A stretch of 10,326 bases of DNA from CAIUSP01 sp040375675 (lineage in GTDB: Bacteria > Actinomycetota > Thermoleophilia > Solirubrobacterales > 70-9). The notes beneath the pieces were generated by a model. That model saw only the letters and a list, made by a program, of their open reading frames with translations. It was not told the origin of the DNA and did not search any database. The DNA lies in NCBI GenBank assembly GCA_040375675.1, contig JBEIRY010000063.1, forward strand, positions 1 to 10,326, in the 5' to 3' direction. Shown here in pieces: positions 1 through 6,218 of the stretch (position 1 is its first letter; each line of letters opens with the position of its first letter). The position numbers were made by a program, and so were the translations under genes.

Positions 1-987
1 CTGACCACCGACCATGCCGCTGCTGCTCTGCAGGAGATCATGGAAGGGCGCGCCGATGAGATACAGACCGCCGCTCTGCTGATAGCGCTGCGCGCCAAAG
101 GCGAGACGGTCAGCGAGGTGACAGGCCTTGCGCAGACGATGAGATCTCTCTCCGATCGCGTGGAAGCTCCGGTCGACGGACTGGTGGATACAGCGGGTAC
201 AGGCGGCGGGCCGACCACCTTCAATATCTCCACTACTGCAGCCTTGGTCGCCGCAGCCGCCGGGGTGCCGATCGCAAAGCACGGCAATCGCTCGGCCACC
301 AGCCAGTCGGGATCGGCAGATCTGCTGGAAGCGCTTGGAGTGGCGATAGAGCTTTCGCCCGAGCAGGTTTCAGACTGCATTCGTGAAATCGGCTTTGGAT
401 TCATGTTCGCGCCGCGTCATCACGCAGCAATGCGCCATGTGGTGCCGGTTCGCAAGGCCCTCGGGGTGCGGACCGTGTTCAACCTGCTCGGGCCCTTGAC
501 CAATCCGGCTGGGGCTCCGCGCCAACTGCTCGGCGTCTCGGATCGCAACTACCAGGAGACGATGGCTGAGTCGCTGATTGCGCTCGGCTGTGAACGTGCC
601 TTCGTCGTCTGCGCTGAGGACGGGCTCGATGAGTTCTCACTTAGCTCGCCGACCAGGGTGATCGAGGTCTCTGACGGCGCGACAAGCGAGTGGACCATTG
701 ATCCTGCTGAATTGGAGCTGTCTCCAGCCTCGATCGATCAGATCGCAGGCGGTTCGCCCGAAGAGAATGCTCAGGTAACCCGCGCCGTGTTGGCGGGCCA
801 GGGGGGCCCTGCCCGTGAGATCACGACGTTCAACGCAGGTGCCGCGATCGTGCTTGGTGGCGGTGCCGAGGATCTTGCTTCAGGCGTTCGGGCGGCGGCC
901 GAGGCGATCGACTCTGGCGCCGCCAGCGACAAGCTGGAGGAGCTGACCGAGCTGAGCGCCCGGCTTGCCACAGAGGGCGGCTCCTGA
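1..987 (+). CDS. trpD: Anthranilate phosphoribosyltransferase (5' partial)
   Basis: Transfers the phosphoribosyl group of PRPP to anthranilate, the second committed step of tryptophan synthesis, in the cytosol. The reading frame is open from the first base of the window to TGA at 985-987 (328 codons). Numbered from the window's first codon, the PRPP-binding DTAGTGGG motif is at about residues 63-70, KHGNRSATSQSGSAD at about 93-107, the VFNLLGPLTNP block follows, and the DGLDEF metal-binding segment comes later. Families are usually about 340 residues, and the first in-window residues (LTTDHAAAALQEIMEG) match the family's N-terminal helix, so roughly 10-20 residues lie upstream. The internal ATG at 40 would cut that helix and is not the likely start. 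The stop overlaps the trpC start by one base (TGATG), implying translational coupling. Assignment is firm; only the start is unseen. Confidence 0.96.
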   Translation: MTTDHAAAALQEIMEGRADEIQTAALLIALRAKGETVSEVTGLAQTMRSLSDRVEAPVDGLVDTAGTGGGPTTFNISTTAALVAAAAGVPIAKHGNRSATSQSGSADLLEALGVAIELSPEQVSDCIREIGFGFMFAPRHHAAMRHVVPVRKALGVRTVFNLLGPLTNPAGAPRQLLGVSDRNYQETMAESLIALGCERAFVVCAEDGLDEFSLSSPTRVIEVSDGATSEWTIDPAELELSPASIDQIAGGSPEENAQVTRAVLAGQGGPAREITTFNAGAAIVLGGGAEDLASGVRAAAEAIDSGAASDKLEELTELSARLATEGGS

Positions 988-1796
988 TGGGCATGATGGA
1001 TCAGTTCGTCGAGGCAGCTCGGGAGCGCGTCGAGACCCGTAAGAAGGAGACACCCTTGACTGAACTCGAGGGGAGGATCGAACTCGGTGGCGATGGCCAG
1101 CGCCCTTTCAAGGAGGCGCTTACGCGGCCGGGGATATCGGTGATCGCCGAGTTCAAGCGACGTTCACCAAGTGCCGGAGACATCCGCCCGGACGCATCCG
1201 TTGCCGAGGTTGCCCTCGCATACGAGCAGGCCGGAGCTGCTGCGATGTCGGTCTTGACCGATGGAGACTTCTTCGGTGGGTCTCTCGCCGATCTCCGCGA
1301 GGCACGCAGCTGTTCGGATCTCCCGATCCTCGAAAAGGATTTCGTGGTCGACAGGTATCAGCTCTACGAAGCAAAGGCCAACGGTGCCGACGCCGTCCTG
1401 TTGATCGTGGCCGCGCTGGACGAGGCGGTTTTGGCTGACCTGCACACCGAGGCGCGGGCAATAGATCTCGACTGCCTGGTCGAAGTTCATGATCGCGAAG
1501 AGTTGGAGGGTGCACTGGCGATCGACGCGGATGTGATCGGGATCAACAACCGCAATCTCGATGACCTCTCGGTCAGTACAGATACGACACTCGAGCTGAT
1601 CACCGAGGTCCCCGCCGGTATGACGGTCGTCTCCGAAAGCGGCATTGCAAGCCGGGATACGGTCCAAGAGTTGGATCGCGTTGGTGTCGACGCGGTGCTG
1701 GTCGGGGAGGCCCTGATGTCGGGTGACGAGCCAGGCACGAGCTTTTCAGAGCTGTTCGCAGGTGAAGAGGGAACCAGCGAGCAAAAGCTTCCGTAG
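987..1796 (+). CDS. trpC: Indole-3-glycerol phosphate synthase
   Basis: Converts CdRP to indole-3-glycerol phosphate with loss of CO2 and water; a (beta/alpha)8 barrel of 269 residues, normal for a monofunctional enzyme. Visible catalytic residues by family alignment are E55 and K57 in AEFKRRSPS, K117 in ILEKDF, E166 in LVEVHD, the Asn pair at 187-188 in IGINNRNL, and E217/S218 in VSESGI. The phosphate-binding end shows VLVGEALM. ATG at 987 is preceded by AGAGGG at 972-977 with a 9-base spacer, which favours it over the in-frame ATGs at 993 and 996. It overlaps the trpD stop by one base, so the two are probably co-translated. The gene ends in two in-frame stops in tandem, TAG then TAA (1794-1799). 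It is not fused to trpF, unlike the enterobacterial enzyme; trpF is a separate gene downstream. Confidence 0.97.
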   Translation: MGMMDQFVEAARERVETRKKETPLTELEGRIELGGDGQRPFKEALTRPGISVIAEFKRRSPSAGDIRPDASVAEVALAYEQAGAAAMSVLTDGDFFGGSLADLREARSCSDLPILEKDFVVDRYQLYEAKANGADAVLLIVAALDEAVLADLHTEARAIDLDCLVEVHDREELEGALAIDADVIGINNRNLDDLSVSTDTTLELITEVPAGMTVVSESGIASRDTVQELDRVGVDAVLVGEALMSGDEPGTSFSELFAGEEGTSEQKLP

Positions 1797-1868
1797 TAAT
1801 TCCTTCAGCTTCGGCCGTCGTCACCGAGATTCGGGCGAGGGATGGCGTGGAGGGGCGCTCTGACCGCC

Positions 1869-1874
1869 TACGCT
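1869..1874 (+). promoter_or_regulatory. Possible -10 element for trpF (leaderless)
   Basis: TACGCT fits the actinobacterial -10 pattern TANNNT and ends 7 bases before the trpF ATG, so transcription would begin at or next to the start codon. It lies in the 85-base trpC-trpF gap, the only sizeable gap in the trp cluster. No clear -35 is visible around 1846-1852. The only purine-rich stretch (GGAGGGG, near 1849-1855) is more than 25 bases from the ATG, too far for a normal ribosome binding site. Confidence 0.35.
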
Positions 1875-1881
1875 TTGATCC

Positions 1882-2526
1882 ATGACCGCAATCAAGATCT
1901 GTGGCGTCACGCGTCCGGAGGATGCCGATCTCGCAGCCGAGCTCGGAGCGTGGGCCGTGGGCATCAACTTCTGGGACCAGAGCCCGCGATCTGTACCTCT
2001 CGATCAGGCTGTCGAGCTGGGGTCGCTGCTCAAGCGACGCACTCAGGTCGTGGGTGTATTCGTCAATCCCACGCTCGAGGAGGTGGCAAAGGCAGTCGAG
2101 GATGCCCACCTGAACATGGTTCAGCTGCACGGTGATGAGGGCGTCCAGTTCTGCTCTGAAGTCGCCCGGAAGACCGGAGCGAAGGTGATCAAGGCCTTCC
2201 CTGTTGCCTCCTCGGCCGATGTGCACAACGCCGAGGCCTTCCGCACCGACTACCACCTGTTCGATACCGCTGCTCCGAGCTCGATCAGGGGTGGCACCGG
2301 TCAGCGATTCGACTGGGCCCACATGGCAAATCGCCAATCCGAGATCCCCGCGATTCTCGCTGGCGGGATCAATCCCGAAAACGCCGCGGAGGCGATCGAG
2401 GTTGCCCGACCATTTGCGATCGATGTGGCCAGCGGGATCGAGTCAGGCCCGGGTGTGAAGGATGCTGTCTTGATGCGCGCATTGTTCGAGGCCACGGGCA
2501 GTCGCGAAGCGGTTGCGGAGGCCTGA
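1882..2526 (+). CDS. trpF: Phosphoribosylanthranilate isomerase
   Basis: Isomerises N-(5'-phosphoribosyl)-anthranilate to CdRP, the substrate of TrpC; cytosolic (beta/alpha)8 barrel, 214 residues, a normal length. The general base C7 sits in KICGVT and the general acid D128 in HLFDTAAP. NMVQLHGDE (78-86), the GGTG phosphate loop (137-140), LAGGINPENA (159-168) and DVASGIESGPGVKD (181-194) are all family hallmarks. The start at 1882 is fixed by the KICGVT motif beginning at residue 5. No Shine-Dalgarno sequence lies at normal distance, and a TANNNT hexamer precedes the ATG, so the transcript may be leaderless and trpF may head a trpFBA unit. A dedicated TrpF is notable, because many actinobacteria lack trpF and use the dual HisA/TrpF enzyme PriA. 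Confidence 0.97.
   Translation: MTAIKICGVTRPEDADLAAELGAWAVGINFWDQSPRSVPLDQAVELGSLLKRRTQVVGVFVNPTLEEVAKAVEDAHLNMVQLHGDEGVQFCSEVARKTGAKVIKAFPVASSADVHNAEAFRTDYHLFDTAAPSSIRGGTGQRFDWAHMANRQSEIPAILAGGINPENAAEAIEVARPFAIDVASGIESGPGVKDAVLMRALFEATGSREAVAEA
2517..2521 (+). promoter_or_regulatory. Ribosome binding site fixing the trpB start
   Basis: GGAGG lies inside the last codons of trpF, 9 bases before ATG at 2531. It supports 2531 over the in-frame TTG at 2513, which would add six residues, overlap trpF and lie upstream of this site. Confidence 0.75.
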
Positions 2527-2530
2527 GCAG

Positions 2531-3742
2531 ATGTCAGATCAGGCAATCGCACGCGACAGCACACCCAACGGGCTCGAATCTCACTTCGGCGAGTACGGCG
2601 GTCGGTTCGTGCCCGAGACGCTGGTTCCGGCGCTCGATGAGCTGTCCGCTGCCTGGCTGGAGGCAAGAGACGACTCCGAATTCATGGCCGAACTCGACCG
2701 GTTGCTCCGCGATTTCGTAGGCAGGCCTACGCCCCTTTATCTGGCGGAGCGACTCTCCGAGCGCGTCGGCAGGACGGTCTATCTGAAGCGTGAGGATCTC
2801 GCCCATACGGGAGCGCACAAGATCAACAACGCAATCGGGCAGGGACTCCTCGCCAGGCGTATGGGCAAGAGGCGGGTAATCGCCGAAACTGGCGCGGGTC
2901 AGCACGGCGTCGCCACTGCAACTGCCTGCGCACTGCTCGGACTCGATTGCGCGGTCTATATGGGAAGCGAAGACATCCGTCGCCAGGCACCGAATGTCGA
3001 GCGGATGAAGCTGATGGGCACCGAGGTGTTGGCGGTCGAGGCAGGGGCAAGGACTCTCAAGGAGGCGGTCAGCGCGGCTATCCGCGACTGGGTGACGAAC
3101 GTCGACGACACTCACTACATAATCGGCTCCGCTGTAGGGCCTGCGCCCTATCCCGCTCTGGTGAGGGACCTGCAGCGTGTAATCGGTGATGAGGCGAGGG
3201 CCCAGGCACTCGATGTCACCGGAGAGCTCCCCGCCCGTGTGATCGCCTGTGTCGGGGGAGGTTCGAACGCGATCGGGACATTCGTTCCATTCCTCGAAGA
3301 TCCGGTCGAGCTGATCGGGGTAGAGGCGGCTGGGTCGGGGATCGACTCGGGTAGTCATGGAGCCTCTCTGGTCGCCGGTAAACCCGGAGTCCTCCACGGC
3401 GCCATGTCGTCAGTCATCTCGGACTCAGAGGGGCAGATACTCGAAGCACATTCGGTCTCGGCTGGGCTCGACTCCCCGGGAGTCGGCCCGCAGCACGCTC
3501 ACTTGCGCGATCTGGAGCGGGCTCGCTATGTCGCAGTTGGAGACGATGATGCTCTTTCGGCGTTCGGAGAGCTGGCGCGGCTGGAGGGGATAATCCCTGC
3601 ACTCGAGCCCGCGCACGCGGTCGCCTGGCTGCTCTCGGCGGAGGGCCAGCAGGCAGATGGAGGCTACGACCTGCTGACGATGAGCGGTCGTGGAGATAAG
3701 GATCTCGCCGAGGTAGTCCAGCGGATCGGCGGGGGTTCCTGA
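2531..3742 (+). CDS. trpB: Tryptophan synthase beta subunit
   Basis: PLP enzyme that condenses indole with L-serine to give tryptophan in the alpha2beta2 complex with TrpA. The protein has 403 residues, typical of the TrpB1 class. The N-terminal FGEYGGRFVPETL (19-31), the Schiff-base lysine K97 in HTGAHKINN, the catalytic E119 in AETGAGQHG, the PLP-phosphate loop GGGSN (242-246) and the C-terminal SGRGDKD (385-391) are all present. The start is ATG 2531 with GGAGG upstream; only 4 bases separate it from the trpF stop. One oddity is that the motif usually read as LD(Y/F)PGVGP has serine at residue 315 (codon TCC, 3473-3475). By alignment with Salmonella TrpB this is the aromatic next to the serine-binding Asp (F306) that contacts the indole pocket. 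All core catalytic residues remain, so the gene is judged functional. Confidence 0.97.
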   Translation: MSDQAIARDSTPNGLESHFGEYGGRFVPETLVPALDELSAAWLEARDDSEFMAELDRLLRDFVGRPTPLYLAERLSERVGRTVYLKREDLAHTGAHKINNAIGQGLLARRMGKRRVIAETGAGQHGVATATACALLGLDCAVYMGSEDIRRQAPNVERMKLMGTEVLAVEAGARTLKEAVSAAIRDWVTNVDDTHYIIGSAVGPAPYPALVRDLQRVIGDEARAQALDVTGELPARVIACVGGGSNAIGTFVPFLEDPVELIGVEAAGSGIDSGSHGASLVAGKPGVLHGAMSSVISDSEGQILEAHSVSAGLDSPGVGPQHAHLRDLERARYVAVGDDDALSAFGELARLEGIIPALEPAHAVAWLLSAEGQQADGGYDLLTMSGRGDKDLAEVVQRIGGGS

Positions 3743-3743
3743 G

Positions 3744-4559
3744 GTGGCTGCCGCAAGTCGAACCTCTGGCAACGACGCGATCGCCGTGGCCTTCGACCGA
3801 GCCGGCGAGCAGGGACGTGCCGCTTTGATGCCCTACTTGATGGGTGCTTTCCCCGATATCGAAACAGCAACCGCTGTGGCAAGCGCGTACGCCGACTCCG
3901 GGGCGGATCTGATCGAGCTGGGAGTTCCCTTTTCCGATCCGCTCGCCGATGGCCCGGTGATCCACGCAGCGGCAACCAAGGCGCTCGAGGCCGGGGCTAC
4001 CCTCGACTCGGTACTACAGACCTGTTCGGAGATCTCGGCAAGGATTCCGGTGGTTTTGCTCTGTTACGCGAACATGATCCTTGGCGACCCGACAGCGTTT
4101 GCCGGGAAGGTTGCCGCAGCCGGTGGGGCAGGGGTGATCGTCCCGGATCTTCCTCTGGAGGAGGCTGACGGCGTCAGACAGGCAATGGACGATGCTGGGC
4201 TCGCCCTGATCCCGCTGATCGCACCGACTACACCGCCCGAGCGCCGACGGGCAATCGCTGAAAACGCACGGGGGTTCGTCTACCTGGTCTCTTCGACCGG
4301 AACGACGGGGGAGAGAGCCCGATTTGCCGATGACCTCGCTGGTCTCGTCTCCGAGGTTCGAGAGGTCTCTGAGGTTCCGGTGGCAGTCGGTTTCGGGATT
4401 TCCAATGCTGAACAGGCGGCGGAGATCGGCGAGATTGCAGGCGGCGTGATCATCGGCAGTCGCTTGGTCCGTGAGGTCGACGAGGCAGCCGACAAGGACG
4501 CTGCTGTGGAGGCGGTCTCAGCTGTGGTCGGCGAATCGGCCGACGCCCTCAGCCGTTAG
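3744..4559 (+). CDS. trpA: Tryptophan synthase alpha subunit
   Basis: Cleaves indole-3-glycerol phosphate to indole and glyceraldehyde 3-phosphate; indole is channelled to TrpB. The 271-residue (beta/alpha)8 barrel is of normal size. Catalytic E58 and D69 lie in the signature LIELGVPFSDPLADGP (56-71). YLMGAFPD (31-38), the VPDLP loop, YLVSSTGTTG (loop 6 region) and the phosphate-binding VGFGIS and IIGSR follow in order. The start is GTG at 3744, one base after the trpB stop, with GGGGG at 3731-3735 as an 8-base-spaced ribosome binding site, so translation is probably coupled to trpB. The adjacency matches the obligate alpha/beta stoichiometry of the complex. Confidence 0.97.
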   Translation: MAAASRTSGNDAIAVAFDRAGEQGRAALMPYLMGAFPDIETATAVASAYADSGADLIELGVPFSDPLADGPVIHAAATKALEAGATLDSVLQTCSEISARIPVVLLCYANMILGDPTAFAGKVAAAGGAGVIVPDLPLEEADGVRQAMDDAGLALIPLIAPTTPPERRRAIAENARGFVYLVSSTGTTGERARFADDLAGLVSEVREVSEVPVAVGFGISNAEQAAEIGEIAGGVIIGSRLVREVDEAADKDAAVEAVSAVVGESADALSR

Positions 4560-4575
4560 GCTTCAGGTCGTGATC

Positions 4576-4734
4576 ATGCCTGTATTCACAGTTCTCGGGG
4601 CAATCGTGATGGTCGTCGCCTACACCTTCGGGGTTCCTGGTCCGGTTTGCGCGATTCTCTTTCTCGCCGGGGTGTTCACCGGAGCCCTACTGCAGTACTC
4701 GCAGCCGATCATCGACTGGATCCGCCGCCCGTAG
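4576..4734 (+). CDS. Small two-helix membrane protein, function unknown
   Basis: A 52-residue ORF between trpA and ridA. Residues about 3-19 (VFTVLGAIVMVVAYTFG) and 22-40 (GPVCAILFLAGVFTGALLQ) are hydrophobic and joined by a VPGP turn, predicting a helical hairpin in the membrane; the end, DWIRRP, is polar with two arginines, which would favour a cytoplasmic C-terminus. The start is taken as ATG 4576, with a weak AGG 8 bases upstream; GTG at 4570 is in frame but leaves too little room for that site. It begins 16 bases after the trpA stop and ends 14 bases before the ridA start, so it is probably co-transcribed with them. I do not recognise a family. The composition is convincingly membrane-like, but there is no functional clue beyond position. 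Confidence 0.65.
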   Translation: MPVFTVLGAIVMVVAYTFGVPGPVCAILFLAGVFTGALLQYSQPIIDWIRRP

Positions 4735-4748
4735 GCGATAGCTGCCGG

Positions 4749-5141
4749 TTGTCTTTCGAGCGCGAGGCTATCTCTTCAGACGGTGCCCCTCCGGCGGTCG
4801 GGCCGTACAGCCAGGCGATTCGCCATGGCTCGTACCTCTTCTGTTCGGGTCAGGTACCTCTCGACCCGGAATCCGGGGAGAAGGTCACTGGTGGCGTTGC
4901 CCAGCAGACGACTCGCTGCCTGCAAAACCTCGAGGCTGTCTGCGCTGCCGCCGGTTGCAGTCTTGGCGACGCGGTGAAGGTGACTGTCTACACGACGCAG
5001 CTCGGCGAATTCGCCGAGATCAATCAGGCCTACGCTGAGTACTTCGCCGACGGTGCACCACCAGCTCGTGCGGCAGTAGGGGTCAGCGAGTTGCCACTTG
5101 GTGTCGAAGTCGAGATCGACGCCATCGTGGCCTGCCGGTAG
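4749..5141 (+). CDS. ridA: RidA family enamine/imine deaminase
   Basis: RidA (YjgF/YER057c/UK114) hydrolyses reactive 2-aminoacrylate and related enamines released by PLP enzymes to keto acids and ammonia; cytosolic trimer. With TTG at 4749 as start the protein has 130 residues (E. coli RidA 128) and begins MSFEREAISSDGAPPAVGPYSQAI, matching the family N-terminus; no ATG or GTG lies nearby in frame, and upstream codons encode a sequence unlike the family. Y20 in GPYSQA, the SGQVPLDP strand, R107 in PPARAAVGV (E. coli R105, which binds substrate carboxylate) and E122 in VEIDAI are all visible, as in the deaminating subgroup. The ribosome binding site is weak. It is the last plus-strand gene of the run after trpBA, and TrpB is itself an aminoacrylate-forming enzyme. 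The start codon is the least certain part. Confidence 0.93.
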   Translation: MSFEREAISSDGAPPAVGPYSQAIRHGSYLFCSGQVPLDPESGEKVTGGVAQQTTRCLQNLEAVCAAAGCSLGDAVKVTVYTTQLGEFAEINQAYAEYFADGAPPARAAVGVSELPLGVEVEIDAIVACR

Positions 5142-5147
5142 CAGCGG

Positions 5148-6185
5148 TCAGGAGAGTCCCAGTCGCCTTGCCAAATCGATCATCTCGGGGCTGGCAGATT
5201 TGACACCTTCTGTCTCGGCCAGCGGAATCAGGACCGTTTCAGAGCCATGCAGGGCAGCCATCGTGCCGAGCTTGCCGCTGGTTGCAGCCTCGTAGGCAGC
5301 TCTGCCCAAGCGGGTAGCGAGCACGCGGTCTGCTGCGGTTGGTGAACCACCTCTTTGGACATGGCCGAGAATGGTCGCCCTGACCTCGAATCCGGTTGCG
5401 GAGTCCAGCAGGCGGGCGAGCTCTACACCGATCCCACCGAGCCTCTCGTACCCGTAGTGGTCGTTGCCCTCGGAGATCACCACCCGCTCACCGGCGCCTG
5501 TATCGGTGCGGAGCGTTGCTCCTTCCGCAGCAACGACGATCGAGAAGTCCTTTCCGGAGTCGTGTCGCGCCTGGATCGTCTCGACCAGCTCAGGTACCGT
5601 TTTCTCGACTTCGGGGATCAGCACCGCGTCGGCTCCTGAGGCGACAGCCGACCAGAGCGCGATCCAGCCTGTATCCCGTCCCATCACCTCGACCACCATC
5701 ACACGATCGTGTGACTCGGCTGTGGTGTGGAGGCGGTCTATCGCCTCGGTCGCAATCTCAACCGCGGTATCGAAGCCGAAGGTGAAGTCTGTACCGACCA
5801 CGTCGTTGTCGATCGTTTTCGGTACGCCGACAGTCGGCAGCCCGTGCTCCGAGTAGAGCCTGCGGGCGACATCCATCGAGTGCTCCCCGCCGATCACGAT
5901 TACCGCTTCGAGCGATTCCCGCTCGATCGTTTCGCCTACGGCGCTGATTGCATCTTCGCGAAACGGGTCAAAGCTCGATGCTCCGAGGATCGTTCCCCCC
6001 TGCGAGATGATCCCGTCGACCTCGCTGGGACCGAGTGGGCGAATGTCGGGCTCTGCCAGTCCGCTGAAGCCGTGTGCGATGCCGACCGCTTCGTTCCCAT
6101 CTGCCTGAGCCGATCTGGCAATCGCTCTGATCGCGGCGTTCAGCCCCGGACAGTCACCGCCAGCGGTAAGTACTCCGATCCTCAT
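5148..6185 (-). CDS. pfkA: 6-phosphofructokinase family protein, donor unclear
   Basis: Phosphorylates fructose 6-phosphate at C1 (glycolysis), or runs reversibly if PPi-dependent. The 345 residues cover the family from GGDCPGLNAAIR (9-20) through TIDND (124-128, catalytic D126), MGRDTGW (168-174) and LGHVQRGGSP near the C-terminal third. The donor-site residues are unusual. The E. coli ATP-site pair D103-G104 is E101-H102 here (IGGEHS), R72 is S71, and G124 is K123 (PKTIDND), the residue typical of PPi-PFKs and of actinobacterial group III enzymes. The donor therefore cannot be read from sequence. The allosteric E. coli C-terminus is not clearly recognisable. ATG 6185 lacks a Shine-Dalgarno sequence and has a TANNNT hexamer 8 bases upstream. 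Its stop is 6 bases from the convergent ridA stop. Confidence 0.92.
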   Translation of the reverse strand: MRIGVLTAGGDCPGLNAAIRAIARSAQADGNEAVGIAHGFSGLAEPDIRPLGPSEVDGIISQGGTILGASSFDPFREDAISAVGETIERESLEAVIVIGGEHSMDVARRLYSEHGLPTVGVPKTIDNDVVGTDFTFGFDTAVEIATEAIDRLHTTAESHDRVMVVEVMGRDTGWIALWSAVASGADAVLIPEVEKTVPELVETIQARHDSGKDFSIVVAAEGATLRTDTGAGERVVISEGNDHYGYERLGGIGVELARLLDSATGFEVRATILGHVQRGGSPTAADRVLATRLGRAAYEAATSGKLGTMAALHGSETVLIPLAETEGVKSASPEMIDLARRLGLS

Positions 6186-6193
6186 CTACGGCG

Positions 6194-6199
6194 AGTGTA
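6194..6199 (-). promoter_or_regulatory. Possible -10 element for the phosphofructokinase
   Basis: Read on the minus strand, TACACT ends 8 bases before the ATG at 6185, in the 33-base gap after the hydrolase gene. A partial -35 (CTGAGG) lies 17 bases further upstream, overlapping the hydrolase stop. The spacing implies a leaderless or nearly leaderless mRNA. Confidence 0.4.
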
Positions 6200-6218
6200 G
6201 TCTCGCTGGAGATCAGCC

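Noticed and set aside
40..42. ATG at 40 as the true trpD start
   Set aside because: The frame is open to base 1 and codons 1-13 encode the family's first helix, so the gene starts outside the window.
1826..1836. CCGA-GAT-TCGG hairpin in the trpC-trpF gap as an attenuator
   Set aside because: A 4-bp stem with a 3-base loop is too weak, and there is no leader peptide with Trp codons or poly-T run.
1600..2337. 245-codon open frame on the minus strand opposite trpC/trpF
   Set aside because: It spans the 3' end of trpC and most of trpF, both with complete catalytic motifs on the plus strand. Its translation has no recognisable domain and is the composition expected of an antisense frame in high-GC coding DNA.
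2534..3397. 287-codon open frame on the minus strand opposite trpB
   Set aside because: It lies entirely antisense to trpB, has no family motif, and is explained by scarce stop codons in the complement of high-GC codons.
4471..4575. Upstream extension of the small membrane protein to 87 residues, overlapping trpA
   Set aside because: The extra 35 residues are Arg/Ser/Thr-rich out-of-frame trpA sequence; the hydrophobic protein begins naturally at ATG 4576 after the trpA stop.
4647..4748. Upstream extension of RidA by 34 residues
   Set aside because: The extension overlaps the small membrane protein in another frame and does not resemble RidA; TTG 4749 yields a family-length protein with the correct N-terminus.
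5129..5145. Short inverted repeat (CTGC...GCAG) as a ridA/pfk terminator
   Set aside because: The stem is only 4 bp, overlaps the ridA stop, and has no T-tract on either strand.
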